From: Bacteroides caecigallinarum
GTDB lineage: Bacteria; Bacteroidota; Bacteroidia; Bacteroidales; Bacteroidaceae
Reading direction: 5' to 3'
Assembly: GCF_021531075.1 (NCBI RefSeq)
Contig: NZ_JADYTJ010000030.1
Coordinates: forward strand, 1-42,030
Length of the DNA: 42,030 bases
Below, one piece after another: positions 8,885 through 18,088 of the stretch. The position numbers were made by a program, and so were the translations under genes. Position 1 is the first letter of the stretch. Every line of letters starts with the position of its first letter. The notes beneath the pieces are model-generated. The model was not told the origin of the DNA. It was given only the letters and a program-made list of their open reading frames with translations, and did no database searches.

Positions 8885-9286
8885 ATGGTACTGAAAAGTA
8901 TATATTTCATGTTCTTCGTATGCGTCTTTCTTTTTGGACTGATGGCATGCAGCTCGAAACCTAAAGACAAGTTCGTAAATCTTTCTACTGATGATTTCGA
9001 GAAACTTATCGAAAACGATAACGTGCAAAGACTGGATGTACGGACTGTGGCAGAATATAGCGAAGGACATATACCAGGTAGTATTAATTTAAATGTATTG
9101 GATGACAAATTCTCGGCCATGACAGACAGTGTACTCGACAAGTCACAACCTGTTGCCGTATATTGCAGAAGTGGAAAGAGAAGCCGTAATGCAGCCAGAC
9201 TTCTCACAAAAAAAGGATATACAGTATACAACCTTGACAAAGGAATCCTAAACTGGATAGAGTTGGGAAAAGATATTGAAAAATAA
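8885..9286 (+). CDS. Rhodanese-like lipoprotein
   Basis: This 133-aa protein has a lipoprotein signal (lipobox LMACS, Cys22) and a single rhodanese domain with DVRTVAEYSEGHIPGSINL (from Asp51) and the active-site loop VYCRSGKRSRNA (Cys94). Single-domain rhodaneses carry sulfur on the active Cys as a persulfide. As a lipoprotein it would act in the periplasm, perhaps in sulfur or thiol-redox chemistry. It follows the NigD-like gene by 16 bases and is probably the last gene of that transcript, as a metG promoter element lies just after it. Confidence 0.9.
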   Translation: MVLKSIYFMFFVCVFLFGLMACSSKPKDKFVNLSTDDFEKLIENDNVQRLDVRTVAEYSEGHIPGSINLNVLDDKFSAMTDSVLDKSQPVAVYCRSGKRSRNAARLLTKKGYTVYNLDKGILNWIELGKDIEK

Positions 9287-9290
9287 TGTT

Positions 9291-9298
9291 TATCTTTG
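9291..9298 (+). promoter_or_regulatory. metG -7 promoter element
   Basis: TATCTTTG at 9291-9298 matches TAnnTTTG, 47 bases before the metG ATG. The -33 element is not clear. No T-box or SAM riboswitch is visible, as the leader is too short. Confidence 0.5.
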
Positions 9299-9345
9299 CG
9301 CTGACTTTAAAAGGCTTATAATAAAATAAAGAAAATATATATTAT

Positions 9346-11388
9346 ATGGAAAAGAAATTCAAAAGAACAACCGTAACATCGGCACTTCCATATGCCAACG
9401 GTCCTGTACACATAGGACATCTGGCAGGAGTTTATGTACCAGCCGATATTTACGTCCGCTATCTTCGCCTTAAGAAGGAAGATGTAATCTTCATCGGCGG
9501 ATCTGACGAACATGGTGTGCCTATCACTATCCGTGCAAAGAAGGAAGGCGTCACTCCACAAGACGTAGTAGACCGCTATCACACACTTATACGCGACTCT
9601 TTCAAGGAATTTGGCATCTCATTCGATGTTTACGGACGTACTTCATCAGAAATACATCATCAGACTGCTTCGGATTTCTTCCGCAAACTTTATGATAAAG
9701 GAGAATTCATAGAAAAGACTTCCGAACAATACTACGACGAAGAGGCAAAGACATTCCTTGCCGACAGATATATCACCGGCGAATGCCCTCGCTGCCACGC
9801 AGAAGGCGCATATGGCGACCAGTGCGAGAAGTGTGGTAGTACACTCTCTCCTACTGAGCTTATCAACCCTAAGAGTGCAATCAGCGGAAGCCAGCCGGTA
9901 ATGAAGGAAACAAAACACTGGTATCTGCCACTCGACAAGCACGAAGGATGGTTGCGCAAATGGATTCTTGAGGACCATAAGGAATGGCGTCCTAACGTAT
10001 ATGGTCAGTGCAAGAGCTGGCTCGATATGGGACTTCAGCCACGTGCCGTAAGCCGTGACCTCGATTGGGGTATCCCTGTTCCTGTAGAAGGTGCAGACGG
10101 AAAAGTGCTTTACGTATGGTTCGATGCTCCTATCGGTTATATTTCAAACACAAAGGAACTTCTTCCTGATTCATGGGAAAAATGGTGGAAAGATCCTGAA
10201 ACACGCCTTGTACACTTCATCGGTAAGGACAACATCGTGTTCCACTGTATCGTTTTCCCTGCCATGCTGAAGGCTGAAGGCAGCTATATCCTGCCGGACA
10301 ATGTCCCTTCAAACGAATTCCTGAATCTAGAAGGTGACAAGATTTCAACTTCACGCAACTGGGCTGTGTGGTTGCACGAATATCTGAAGGACTTCCCTGG
10401 CAAGCAGGATGTTCTGCGTTATGTCCTGACAGCAAACGCTCCTGAAACAAAAGACAACGACTTCACTTGGAAAGATTTCCAGGCACGCAATAACAACGAA
10501 CTTGTAGCCGTTTATGGTAACTTCGTAAACCGTGCACTCGTTCTTACAGGCAAGTATTTCGACGGTAAAGTTCCTGCTGCAGTCGAACTGACAGACTACG
10601 ACCGCGAGACACTGAAAGAGTTTGCTGACGTTAAAGCTGAAGTGGAAAAACTTCTTGATGTATTCAAGTTCCGAGATGCACAGAAAGAAGCTATGAACCT
10701 GGCACGTATCGGTAACAAGTATCTTGCAGATACAGAACCTTGGAAACTTGCCAAGACAGATATGGGCCGTGTGGCTACTATCCTGAACATTGCGCTTCAG
10801 CTTGTTGCCAACCTTGCAATAGCATTCGAGCCGTTCCTTCCGTTCAGCTCTGCCAAACTTCGCGGTATGCTTAACATGGAATCTTTCGAATGGGAAAACC
10901 TTGGACGTACAGATCTTCTTGCTACAGGACATCAGTTGGGCAAGGCAGAACTTCTGTTCGAAAAGATTGAAGACAATGTGATAGAAGCACAGGTACAGAA
11001 ACTTCTTGACACAAAGAAGGCTAACGAAGCTGCTGCTTACAAGGCTAACCCTATCAAGCCTACTATAGCATTCGAAGACTTCGAGAAACTTGATATCCGT
11101 GTAGGTACAGTCCTGGAATGCGAAGTAGTGCCAAAGATGAAGAAACTGCTGAAATTCAAGATTGCTGACGGACTTGAAAACCGTACTATCGTGAGTGGTA
11201 TAGCTCAGCACTATAAACCTGAAGAGCTGATAGGAAAACAGGTTCTGTTCATTGCCAACCTTGCTCCACGTCAGTTCAAGAATGGTCTGGTGAGTGAAGG
11301 TATGATTCTGAGTGCCGAAAACTTCGACGGCTCACTGGCTGTTACTTCACTGCTTAAGGAAGTAAAACCAGGCAGTCAGGTTTGCTAA
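9346..11388 (+). CDS. metG: Methionyl-tRNA synthetase
   Basis: This 680-aa enzyme charges tRNA-Met and initiator tRNA with methionine. It shows [13 protein letters not shown] (HIGH motif, near residue 20), a zinc knuckle [18 protein letters not shown] (about 147-164), the KMSKS equivalent DKISTSRNW (about 332-336), and a C-terminal tRNA-binding OB domain (about 568-680, [20 protein letters not shown]). The length and domain order are those of the MetG1 form with a fused dimerising tRBD. Codon use is strongly biased compared with the neighbouring glycan genes, fitting high expression. A hairpin terminator follows 29 bases after the stop. Confidence 0.98.
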   Translation: MEKKFKRTTVTSALPYANGPVHIGHLAGVYVPADIYVRYLRLKKEDVIFIGGSDEHGVPITIRAKKEGVTPQDVVDRYHTLIRDSFKEFGISFDVYGRTSSEIHHQTASDFFRKLYDKGEFIEKTSEQYYDEEAKTFLADRYITGECPRCHAEGAYGDQCEKCGSTLSPTELINPKSAISGSQPVMKETKHWYLPLDKHEGWLRKWILEDHKEWRPNVYGQCKSWLDMGLQPRAVSRDLDWGIPVPVEGADGKVLYVWFDAPIGYISNTKELLPDSWEKWWKDPETRLVHFIGKDNIVFHCIVFPAMLKAEGSYILPDNVPSNEFLNLEGDKISTSRNWAVWLHEYLKDFPGKQDVLRYVLTANAPETKDNDFTWKDFQARNNNELVAVYGNFVNRALVLTGKYFDGKVPAAVELTDYDRETLKEFADVKAEVEKLLDVFKFRDAQKEAMNLARIGNKYLADTEPWKLAKTDMGRVATILNIALQLVANLAIAFEPFLPFSSAKLRGMLNMESFEWENLGRTDLLATGHQLGKAELLFEKIEDNVIEAQVQKLLDTKKANEAAAYKANPIKPTIAFEDFEKLDIRVGTVLECEVVPKMKKLLKFKIADGLENRTIVSGIAQHYKPEELIGKQVLFIANLAPRQFKNGLVSEGMILSAENFDGSLAVTSLLKEVKPGSQVC

Positions 11389-11417
11389 TAAGATTACTAC
11401 AAAAATCAATCATAAAG

Positions 11418-11444
11418 GGCGGGATATGGATGTCCCGCCTTTTT
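11418..11444 (+). terminator. metG intrinsic terminator
   Basis: GGCGGGATA (11418-11426) pairs with TGTCCCGCC (11431-11439) around a TGGA loop and is followed by TTTTT. It ends just 17 bases before the GTG start of the flippase gene. Confidence 0.88.
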
Positions 11445-11460
11445 CATAAAAACCAGAAAC

Positions 11461-12906
11461 GTGTCAAACAATTCTCTAAAAGAAAAAACAGCAAAAGGGC
11501 TTCTGTGGGGAGGACTGGGAAACGGTATCATGCAAATCCTAAACCTGGTCTTTGGCATATTTCTTGCTCGTCTGCTTACTCCTGCCGATTATGGTATGGT
11601 GGGAATGCTTGCCATATTCAGTGCAATAGCAGGAACAATACAGGAAAGCGGATTTACCAATGCTCTGGCAAACAAACAGAACATTACTCATAATGACTAT
11701 AACGCTGTATTCTGGTTCAGCACTCTGACCGGTGGACTGCTCTATATAATACTATTTCTATCTGCTCCTTTGATAGCTGATTATTATAACCAACCGGACC
11801 TGATAAGACTCTCAAGAATATATTTTCTGGGATTTGTCATATCAAGCACTGCCACATCGCACAATGCTTATTTATTCAGAAACCTGATGACTAGAGAAAA
11901 AGCGACTGCGCAGATTTATGCAATAACCTTATCTTGTATTATTGGTATAATACTTGCATACAATGACATGTCGTATTGGGGACTGGCAATACAGAACCTG
12001 ATATATATCGCCATAGTAAACATAAGTCTCTGGTTTTACTCACCTTGGCGCCCTACATTTAATATAGACTTCGGTCCGATAAAAGAGTTTTTTGGTTTCA
12101 GTATAAAAATACTGCTTACAAACATATTCAATCAGATAAACAACAATATATTCTCAACAATAATAGGACGCAAATTCACACCGTATTCTGTAGGACTCTA
12201 TACTCAGGCAAACAAATGGAATTCAATGGGTTCATCGTTAATAAGTTCTACCATAAGCGGTGTGGCTCAACCAATATTTGCACAGGCCACAGATGATAAA
12301 TCAAAACAGCTGAGCATATTCAGAAAAATGCTAAGATTTACCTCCTACATTTCTTTTCCAACCATGCTTGGATTGGCACTTATTGCCCCAGAATTCATAC
12401 TCCTTACTATAAAAGATAAATGGGTGGACTGTATTCCTATTCTGCAACAATTATGTATATGGGGGGCATTTTTCCCAATTACAACATTATGTTCCCAACT
12501 TTTGATAAGCCGTGGTAAGTCTAATCTAAATCTTTACAGTAACATTACGTTGGGCTGTCTTCAGATTGCAGCTCTGTTGGTGAGCTGGAGATATGGTATA
12601 ACAATAATGATTTCCACCTACGTCATCATAAACATTCTATGGATGTGGGTTTGGTATCTTATGGTGAGAAAAGAAATAGGACTAAAATTTATGGATGCAA
12701 TAAAAGACATTTGTCCGTTTGCTATTATAACTATAGTTTCGGCAATAACGGCAAAAATAATTTGTGGATTCATGGATTCGCCTTACATGATATTAGCTTG
12801 TAAAATCATCATTACAGCAATTCTGTATTTGGGTATATCACGCATTGCAAACTCAAGAATACAGGATGAGATATTCTCATATTTACTTAAAAGGAAAATA
12901 AAATGA
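11461..12906 (+). CDS. Wzx-type oligosaccharide flippase (MOP superfamily)
   Basis: This 481-aa integral membrane protein begins at a GTG codon. The first residues (SNNSLKEKTAKGLLWGG) and the following LLTPADYGMVGMLAIFSAIA are typical of PST/Wzx flippases. There are about 12-14 membrane segments along its length. It should move a lipid-linked oligosaccharide across the inner membrane for O-antigen, capsule or glycoprotein synthesis. It heads the glycan gene cluster, and its last four bases overlap the next glycosyltransferase start (ATGA). I see no promoter between the metG terminator and this start, so how it is transcribed is unclear; leakage through the terminator is one possibility. Confidence 0.9.
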   Translation: MSNNSLKEKTAKGLLWGGLGNGIMQILNLVFGIFLARLLTPADYGMVGMLAIFSAIAGTIQESGFTNALANKQNITHNDYNAVFWFSTLTGGLLYIILFLSAPLIADYYNQPDLIRLSRIYFLGFVISSTATSHNAYLFRNLMTREKATAQIYAITLSCIIGIILAYNDMSYWGLAIQNLIYIAIVNISLWFYSPWRPTFNIDFGPIKEFFGFSIKILLTNIFNQINNNIFSTIIGRKFTPYSVGLYTQANKWNSMGSSLISSTISGVAQPIFAQATDDKSKQLSIFRKMLRFTSYISFPTMLGLALIAPEFILLTIKDKWVDCIPILQQLCIWGAFFPITTLCSQLLISRGKSNLNLYSNITLGCLQIAALLVSWRYGITIMISTYVIINILWMWVWYLMVRKEIGLKFMDAIKDICPFAIITIVSAITAKIICGFMDSPYMILACKIIITAILYLGISRIANSRIQDEIFSYLLKRKIK

Positions 12907-13829
12907 TAAGTGTTATTATACCTCTGTATAACTGTGAAAAGTTTATCAAACGCAGCATCAACTCCGTCCTGAGGCAGACAGTAAAGGAGTTTGAAATAAT
13001 AGTAGTGGATGATGGTTCGACAGACAAAGGTCCTGAAATCGTAAAGGATATGGACTCTTCAGTTATACGGCTGATACGTCAAGAGAACCAAGGTGTATCG
13101 TGCGCCAGAAACAGAGGTATAAAAGAATCCAGATACGAACTTGTGGCTTTTCTTGATGCCGATGACGAATGGGATACCGACCATCTGGAAACTATTATGT
13201 ATCTGTACAACAAATATCCACAGTGTGGGGTATTCGCTGCTTCATACAGAATGTCTGTAGGCAATAACATCATATACCCTGAATTCAGCCCTGAAATACC
13301 TTTCAAAGACGACGGAATACTATACAATTATTATGAGGTAGCTTCAGGAAGCAACCTTCCCATTAATTCAAACACATACGCCGTAAGGAAAAGCATAATC
13401 GAATCAATTGGCGGTTACCCTACAGGTATTCCTTCAGGCGAGGATATTCTGACCATAGCCAGACTTAATGCAGTATGTGATTTTGCTTATACAACAAAAG
13501 CAACTTCCACTTACTATCTTCATAATGAAACTGTAAAGAGCGAACGACCTGTATTAAAACATGATCCTTTGGACAAACTTTTTTATGAAAACTACAAAGT
13601 ATCCAAACATAAAAAAGGGGCACGCCTGTTTCTGGCATCATGGCATAAGAGAAGAATGTCCAGAGCACTGACTCTACGTAAATACGGGATAGCCACAGAA
13701 CATTTCTTAAAGGCACTTACCATTATGCCATTTCAGAAAAAGCTGTACACATCATTCATAATTTCTCTGATTTCTGCAATAACCGGTAAAAGCATACTTG
13801 AACTAAACAACCTGTTAAAACATAAATAA
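12903..13829 (+). CDS. Family 2 glycosyltransferase
   Basis: This 308-aa GT-A fold enzyme has ISVIIPLYNCEKFIKRSI at the N-terminus, VVDDGSTD (Asp36/Asp37) for nucleotide binding, and FLDADDEWD (Asp85-x-Asp87) as the metal-binding DxD. It would transfer a sugar from a nucleotide donor to the lipid-linked glycan at the inner leaflet. Its start overlaps the flippase stop by 4 bases, so the two are translationally coupled. Family 2 covers many sugars and linkages, so donor and acceptor cannot be told. It continues without a break into the next gene, 8 bases away. Confidence 0.9.
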   Translation: MISVIIPLYNCEKFIKRSINSVLRQTVKEFEIIVVDDGSTDKGPEIVKDMDSSVIRLIRQENQGVSCARNRGIKESRYELVAFLDADDEWDTDHLETIMYLYNKYPQCGVFAASYRMSVGNNIIYPEFSPEIPFKDDGILYNYYEVASGSNLPINSNTYAVRKSIIESIGGYPTGIPSGEDILTIARLNAVCDFAYTTKATSTYYLHNETVKSERPVLKHDPLDKLFYENYKVSKHKKGARLFLASWHKRRMSRALTLRKYGIATEHFLKALTIMPFQKKLYTSFIISLISAITGKSILELNNLLKHK

Positions 13830-13837
13830 ATAACACC

Positions 13838-14863
13838 ATGCCTACATTTACTGTTTTCCCCAATATAAAACTATCATCGGGCGGAAAAGGAAACCCATAT
13901 ATCAACGATTTTATTTCTGCCATCAACAATGAAGAAGGATGTAAGGTAGTGAACGAAAGTCACAAGAATCCTCTTTTGAGTATTCTGCGACCTTCCAGAT
14001 GGGGTGATGTGTTCATTTTCAATTGGTTCGAGAGCATACCAGACTTCAAATATGGGTATTTACAGTCATTATTCGCAATTTTACTCATATTTATACTTAA
14101 AATCAAAGGCAAGAAAATAATATGGATTCTTCACAACAAAAAGCCACATAGTGGAAACAAAAAGATAATAAAAAGAATTCTCACTTACCTTATTGCCAAG
14201 GAGTCAGACTATATCATCACTCATGCCAGCGAAGGGGTTAACCTCATAAACGACAGATATAAATTTACAGTAGGAAAGACTTACTATATTGACCATCCAA
14301 CAAAAGACAGGCTTAATATGATTAATAAACTTCAAGAAGAAAAGAAGTATGATTTACTGATCTGGGGCAATATTATAGGATACAAGGGAGTATATCAATA
14401 TCTGAAATACATAAAAGAAAAAAATATAAATGATATAAGGACGTGTGTTGTAGGCAATTGTACAACACCAAAGATTGCATCCGACATAGAATCCGTTGCC
14501 GGTGAAAATACAACACTGATTTTTAGGGGAGCATCTTTTGAGGAACTGGCAGGATACATAGCCTCATCTGAATTTGTACTGATGCCATATCTTCAAGACT
14601 CGATTTTAAGTTCGGGTATCCTGATGGATTCTCTGTCCTTCGGAGCAAAAGTCATAGGTCCAAATACAGGTTCATTTAAAGACTATGCAAAAGACAAAAA
14701 TCTGAATGTCTATGTTTTCGATGAATATAAAGACATCTCTGAAATTGTAAAAAACAAACGTGGAATAAAAATCTCTTATGATTGTTACAAGAGATTTTTG
14801 GATAACAATAACTGGAAAAACTTTATACACAAAGCATTAAAGCTAGTAATAAACAAAGCATAA
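13838..14863 (+). CDS. GT-B fold glycosyltransferase (GT4-like)
   Basis: This 341-aa protein has the two-lobed pattern of a GT-B enzyme. The N-terminal half has WILHNKKPHSG, a conserved motif of this Bacteroidetes group. The C-terminal half has LLIWGNIIGYKGVYQYLKYI and FVLMPYLQDSILSSGILMDSLSFGAKVIGP, at the place where GT4 enzymes have their donor-binding Ex7E region, though the glutamates are not both clear. It has no predicted membrane span apart from a hydrophobic stretch near residues 75-95 that may dock it to the membrane. It probably adds a sugar to the same glycan as its neighbours. Substrate is unknown, and family assignment beyond GT-B is tentative. Confidence 0.75.
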   Translation: MPTFTVFPNIKLSSGGKGNPYINDFISAINNEEGCKVVNESHKNPLLSILRPSRWGDVFIFNWFESIPDFKYGYLQSLFAILLIFILKIKGKKIIWILHNKKPHSGNKKIIKRILTYLIAKESDYIITHASEGVNLINDRYKFTVGKTYYIDHPTKDRLNMINKLQEEKKYDLLIWGNIIGYKGVYQYLKYIKEKNINDIRTCVVGNCTTPKIASDIESVAGENTTLIFRGASFEELAGYIASSEFVLMPYLQDSILSSGILMDSLSFGAKVIGPNTGSFKDYAKDKNLNVYVFDEYKDISEIVKNKRGIKISYDCYKRFLDNNNWKNFIHKALKLVINKA

Positions 14864-14869
14864 TCCATT

Positions 14870-15706
14870 TTATTTTTTCAGTACCATAAGAGGTATATTC
14901 CCCAAAGCTGAAGCAACCTCAGAGTAACTACTACCGCACGAACCGAAAATCTTGTCTGTTTTGGAGAGTATATACATTTCGGACACCGCCTCCTTGATAC
15001 CAGAAACTGAATTACGGTCTGCCTCCGATGATGAGCAGTATATTCTGTCGCCATATCTGTCTTTAAACTCACTTTTCACACTTTCAGAGTCTGTCGCCAG
15101 ATATATGGAAAGAGAAGGATGAAGAAGAAGTTCTTCATCGATAACTCTGTAAAACAATTCATTAGGGCTATTGTTTATAGACACACTATGGTCCGTTCTT
15201 CTGACATGAACGCCAATTCTATAGTCTGACATTCCAAGAATTACAGAATCAATTTTTGCCTGTATCTCTGGTACAGGTCTGAATAATTCGGAAAACAAGC
15301 CTTCAGGAAAGTCAATTATAGGATAGCATGAAGAGATATAAAGATTTCCTTCAGATAAAAAATTCATGAATGTATTTACATCTCTATTATAACCATTCAT
15401 TTCATGGTCGTAAGCCCTGTTACGGAAAAGAGCAATCTGTGGCACTAAAGGCAACCATAGATTATGCTTTCGGGGATGGTCGTACAACAGTTTGCTTAAA
15501 AGTGAATCTTCGTGAATTGTAATGTTGCCTGATTCTATTTCGCCAAATATACTGGCAAAAGAAGAATTCAAACCTTTGTCACGGAACCAATAGACATTAA
15601 GGGAGCTTCCGGAAAGTCTGCACAAATATACAGCCGAAGCTATAGCACGCATTCTGTTTGCAAGTCCTCCTATCGGGAGTAAAGTTATATTTCCGTTCCT
15701 ACCCAT
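14870..15706 (-). CDS. Fucosyltransferase-like glycosyltransferase (GT23/NodZ-like fold)
   Basis: I place the start at ATG 15706 (278 aa). The longer frame begins with a TTG that lies under the predicted -7 promoter element at 15755-15762. The N-terminus LLPIGGLANRMRAIASAV resembles the GGxxNQ/R donor loop of alpha-1,2/1,6-fucosyltransferases and O-fucosyltransferases. GVHVRRTD (residues 165-172) is the HxRRxD motif that binds GDP-fucose in GT23 enzymes such as NodZ and FUT8. A C-terminal SCGSSYSEVASALGN segment also fits that fold. It would probably transfer fucose or a related deoxyhexose from GDP. It is the only gene in the glycan locus on the minus strand, with its 3' end 6 bases from the convergent GT-B gene. 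Confidence 0.7.
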   Translation of the reverse strand: MGRNGNITLLPIGGLANRMRAIASAVYLCRLSGSSLNVYWFRDKGLNSSFASIFGEIESGNITIHEDSLLSKLLYDHPRKHNLWLPLVPQIALFRNRAYDHEMNGYNRDVNTFMNFLSEGNLYISSCYPIIDFPEGLFSELFRPVPEIQAKIDSVILGMSDYRIGVHVRRTDHSVSINNSPNELFYRVIDEELLLHPSLSIYLATDSESVKSEFKDRYGDRIYCSSSEADRNSVSGIKEAVSEMYILSKTDKIFGSCGSSYSEVASALGNIPLMVLKK

Positions 15707-15754
15707 TTTGTCTTCTGTTTCTTTAATCTGTAATCCAAGCTTGAATATTGAATG

Positions 15755-15762
15755 CAAAAATA
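15755..15762 (-). promoter_or_regulatory. -7 promoter element for the fucosyltransferase-like gene
   Basis: On the minus strand the sequence reads TATTTTTG (TAnnTTTG). It overlaps a possible TTG start at 15757, which argues for the ATG at 15706 as the true start. No clear -33 element is seen. Confidence 0.5.
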
Positions 15763-15863
15763 GGCAAGTTTATCGGTTTTTCATTCACTAACGCACATTA
15801 TAAATCAAAAAATTGAAACAACCGTGCTTTCTGATATTATTTATTATTAACTTCACACCCATT

Positions 15864-16964
15864 ATGAAAATAGCATTAGTCAAACAAGAAGTATATCAGG
15901 ACCTTTATGTCTGCCCTGTAACAGAGAAAAACGCGGCAAACATTCTCTTCTCATCAATGGGAAGAGTGGGACCTATCGGCCTTATGGCAGAACTCGATGC
16001 CGACTTTTATATAGTGAAAGAAGAGCCGGAGTACGAAACACAGATTTACCGTAAAGTAATACCGCACATAGCCAAGCATCTGTATCTGCTCAAGACTGAG
16101 ACACTCGACAAGATTCCGGGACAGGAATTCAAACAACCCGGTAGTCCATACCCTAACGGTAAATTCGCTATAGACTGCCACGCTATAGACTGGAGTAAAT
16201 ACGATGTAGTGATTTCCATTAACGTCAGTCTGCCGACATCTGTAGTAAGAACCTACCCGCAGACACTTTTCACATATATGATAGGCGAAGCCAACATGGC
16301 TATGGGAAGCGTACACTTCGGATACGATGTCACAATGAACCAGATGGCAAGAGGAATAGTATCCAGGAAATGCGGCATTATGGATTTTCCATATACATTC
16401 CTCAGTTCGGACACCCTGCAGAAAATCATGCATAACCATCTGGGACGAGAATCGGAAAATAAAGGTATCTTTATGGAAATCAATTCTACTACAGAACGTC
16501 CCGTAACAAAGGCTCCCGCACATTTCCAACCTCTTATAGACGCAGGATATGAGATAATTCTACACAAACAGCGTATATTCGACAATCTGAAGAGTATATA
16601 TGATGCAAAATATTTCATAAAGATGGGAGGACGACATATACGCGGGAACTCTGTGGCAGAGGCTGTTTCCTTAGGAACACTGGCTATAATGAACAAGAAT
16701 GAAGTTACACACCACGAACTGATAATAGACGAGTGCGACGTAAAGACAATGGACCAGATGGTAAGTCTGATAAACAAGTTGGAAAATAATCCGGATTTAT
16801 ATCAGGAACTTTTGGCAAAACAACGTAAGGTGTTGAAAGAATTATTCTTCGATGCTCCGGTACAGTCGCTTGCCAATTGTCTGGAAGAAAAAAGAAAAGC
16901 CGGAAAGGCAAGACCTTATAAATGGTATAACAAGATATCAGACAGACTCTGCTTTATCAGGTAA
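15864..16964 (+). CDS. Glycosyltransferase-like protein of the glycan locus (family not recognised)
   Basis: I choose ATG 15864 (366 aa); the longer open frame starts at a TTG and adds a hydrophobic run with no clear signal-peptide cleavage site. The body has an alternating alpha/beta pattern. The C-terminal half has YFIKMGGRHIRGNSVAEAVSLGTLAIMNK (about residues 255-285), which looks like the donor-binding region of GT-B enzymes where a conserved Glu sits in a G-x-x-E/S-x-x-E-A-x-x-x-G pattern. The N-terminal half has no motif I can name. The position between glycosyltransferases supports a role in glycan assembly. It could instead be a sugar-modifying enzyme. It is not a family I can name with confidence. 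Confidence 0.55.
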   Translation: MKIALVKQEVYQDLYVCPVTEKNAANILFSSMGRVGPIGLMAELDADFYIVKEEPEYETQIYRKVIPHIAKHLYLLKTETLDKIPGQEFKQPGSPYPNGKFAIDCHAIDWSKYDVVISINVSLPTSVVRTYPQTLFTYMIGEANMAMGSVHFGYDVTMNQMARGIVSRKCGIMDFPYTFLSSDTLQKIMHNHLGRESENKGIFMEINSTTERPVTKAPAHFQPLIDAGYEIILHKQRIFDNLKSIYDAKYFIKMGGRHIRGNSVAEAVSLGTLAIMNKNEVTHHELIIDECDVKTMDQMVSLINKLENNPDLYQELLAKQRKVLKELFFDAPVQSLANCLEEKRKAGKARPYKWYNKISDRLCFIR

Positions 16965-16974
16965 CAAGGTATCA

Positions 16975-17041
16975 GTTACAAGTTAACAAGACTTCAAATT
17001 CAAGGTTATGCGTCCAGATAGAAACATTGTTAACTTGTAAC
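16975..17041. repeat. Perfect 15-bp inverted repeat in the glycan locus
   Basis: GTTACAAGTTAACAA (16975-16989) and its exact reverse complement (17027-17041) are separated by 37 bases. It fills most of the 111-base gap between two genes. It has no T-run after the right arm, so it is a poor intrinsic terminator. Confidence 0.8.
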
Positions 17042-17075
17042 CAAAGAACTTAAGAACTAACAAACTCAAAGAAAC

Positions 17076-17984
17076 ATGAATGCCCCAATACTCCTCTTCG
17101 TTTTCAACCGTCCAGACCACGTACGCCGGACAGTAGAAGCTCTGCAACGCAATACTCTCGCTGCCGAAAGCATACTGTATATATATTCCGATGCAGCACG
17201 CACCCCTGAACAGAAGGGCGCCGTAAGCGAAGTAAGAAGATACATACACACCATAAACGGGTTCAAGGAAATAAACATCATTGTAAGAGAGGAAAACTGG
17301 GGACTTGCCAAAAGTATAATTGACGGTGTAACCACACGTGTGAAAGAATATGGTAGAGTCATTGTATTGGAAGATGATCTTATTACTGCACCATATTTCC
17401 TTCAGTTCATGAACGATGCACTAGAAACCTACAAGAACGAAGAAAGAGTGGGACACATACAAGGATGTGATTTCACCCAAGAGCCTTCACTGCCAGATAC
17501 TTTTCTCATAAAATGGACCGGGAGCTGGGGATGGGCTACATGGGAACGTGCATGGAAATATTTCAATCCAGACGGAAAGGCTCTTCTAAAAGAACTCGAA
17601 GACAGAAAACTGACATATACCTTCGATTTCAATGGGAAATACGGATACACGCGTATGCTCCGTCGCCAGATTGAAGGCAAGAACAATTCCTGGGCTATAA
17701 GATGGAATGCATCACTTTTCCTTAATGATATCCTTTCGTTGAACGTTGGTAAATCACTGGTACAAAACGAAGGTTTCGACGGAAGCGGGACCAATTGTGG
17801 CGGTGGCGGACTATATTCTTCAAATCTTTATATGGACAAAATTGAAGTGAAAAAAATCACTCCGACAGTAGAAAACGAAGAAGCCAGGATGGCTTACGTG
17901 AAATACTATGCACGAACAAATTCATTCATGGCAAAAGCTATAAGAAGAATAAAACGTACTTTGAAAGGCGATTTCGGCAGATAA
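17076..17984 (+). CDS. Family 2-like glycosyltransferase
   Basis: This 302-aa protein starts APILLFVFNRPDHVRRTVEAL, a typical start for a GT-A group common in Bacteroidetes polysaccharide loci. RVIVLEDDLITAPYFLQF holds the acidic EDD triad (99-101) expected to bind the metal and nucleotide-sugar. GSWGWATWERAW is a conserved aromatic block of the same group. It should add one sugar to the growing glycan at the inner face of the membrane; the donor is not predictable. It stands 111 bases after the previous gene, with the long inverted repeat in between, and about 100 bases before the next gene, which has its own promoter. Confidence 0.87.
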   Translation: MNAPILLFVFNRPDHVRRTVEALQRNTLAAESILYIYSDAARTPEQKGAVSEVRRYIHTINGFKEINIIVREENWGLAKSIIDGVTTRVKEYGRVIVLEDDLITAPYFLQFMNDALETYKNEERVGHIQGCDFTQEPSLPDTFLIKWTGSWGWATWERAWKYFNPDGKALLKELEDRKLTYTFDFNGKYGYTRMLRRQIEGKNNSWAIRWNASLFLNDILSLNVGKSLVQNEGFDGSGTNCGGGGLYSSNLYMDKIEVKKITPTVENEEARMAYVKYYARTNSFMAKAIRRIKRTLKGDFGR

Positions 17985-18037
17985 AATAGGCTCTGATGCC
18001 GTTTTTAACTATATTATCATTAATTATTCCTGCATCA

Positions 18038-18072
18038 TTTGGGATAAAAAAGGTCAGTAAGCATTATCTTTG
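18038..18072 (+). promoter_or_regulatory. Internal promoter of the glycan locus
   Basis: TTTG at 18038-18041 and TATCTTTG at 18065-18072, 23 bases apart (slightly wide), precede the ATG at 18089. The start codon of the longer open frame (17996) lies upstream of this promoter, which favours 18089 as the start. Confidence 0.5.
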
Positions 18073-18088
18073 CAAAAAATTCCCGACA

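Noticed and set aside
10351..11211. 286-aa open frame opposite metG
   Set aside because: It is antisense to the strongly conserved metG catalytic and anticodon-binding region, has many Cys and Phe from reversed codons, and resembles no protein. It is a shadow of metG codon bias.
15707..15757. Longer N-terminus of the fucosyltransferase-like gene from a TTG
   Set aside because: The TTG is under the predicted -7 element, and family similarity begins after the ATG at 15706.
15954..16529. 191-aa minus-strand open frame in the 15864-16964 gene
   Set aside because: It lies wholly within a better supported plus-strand gene, and its composition is typical of an antisense shadow.
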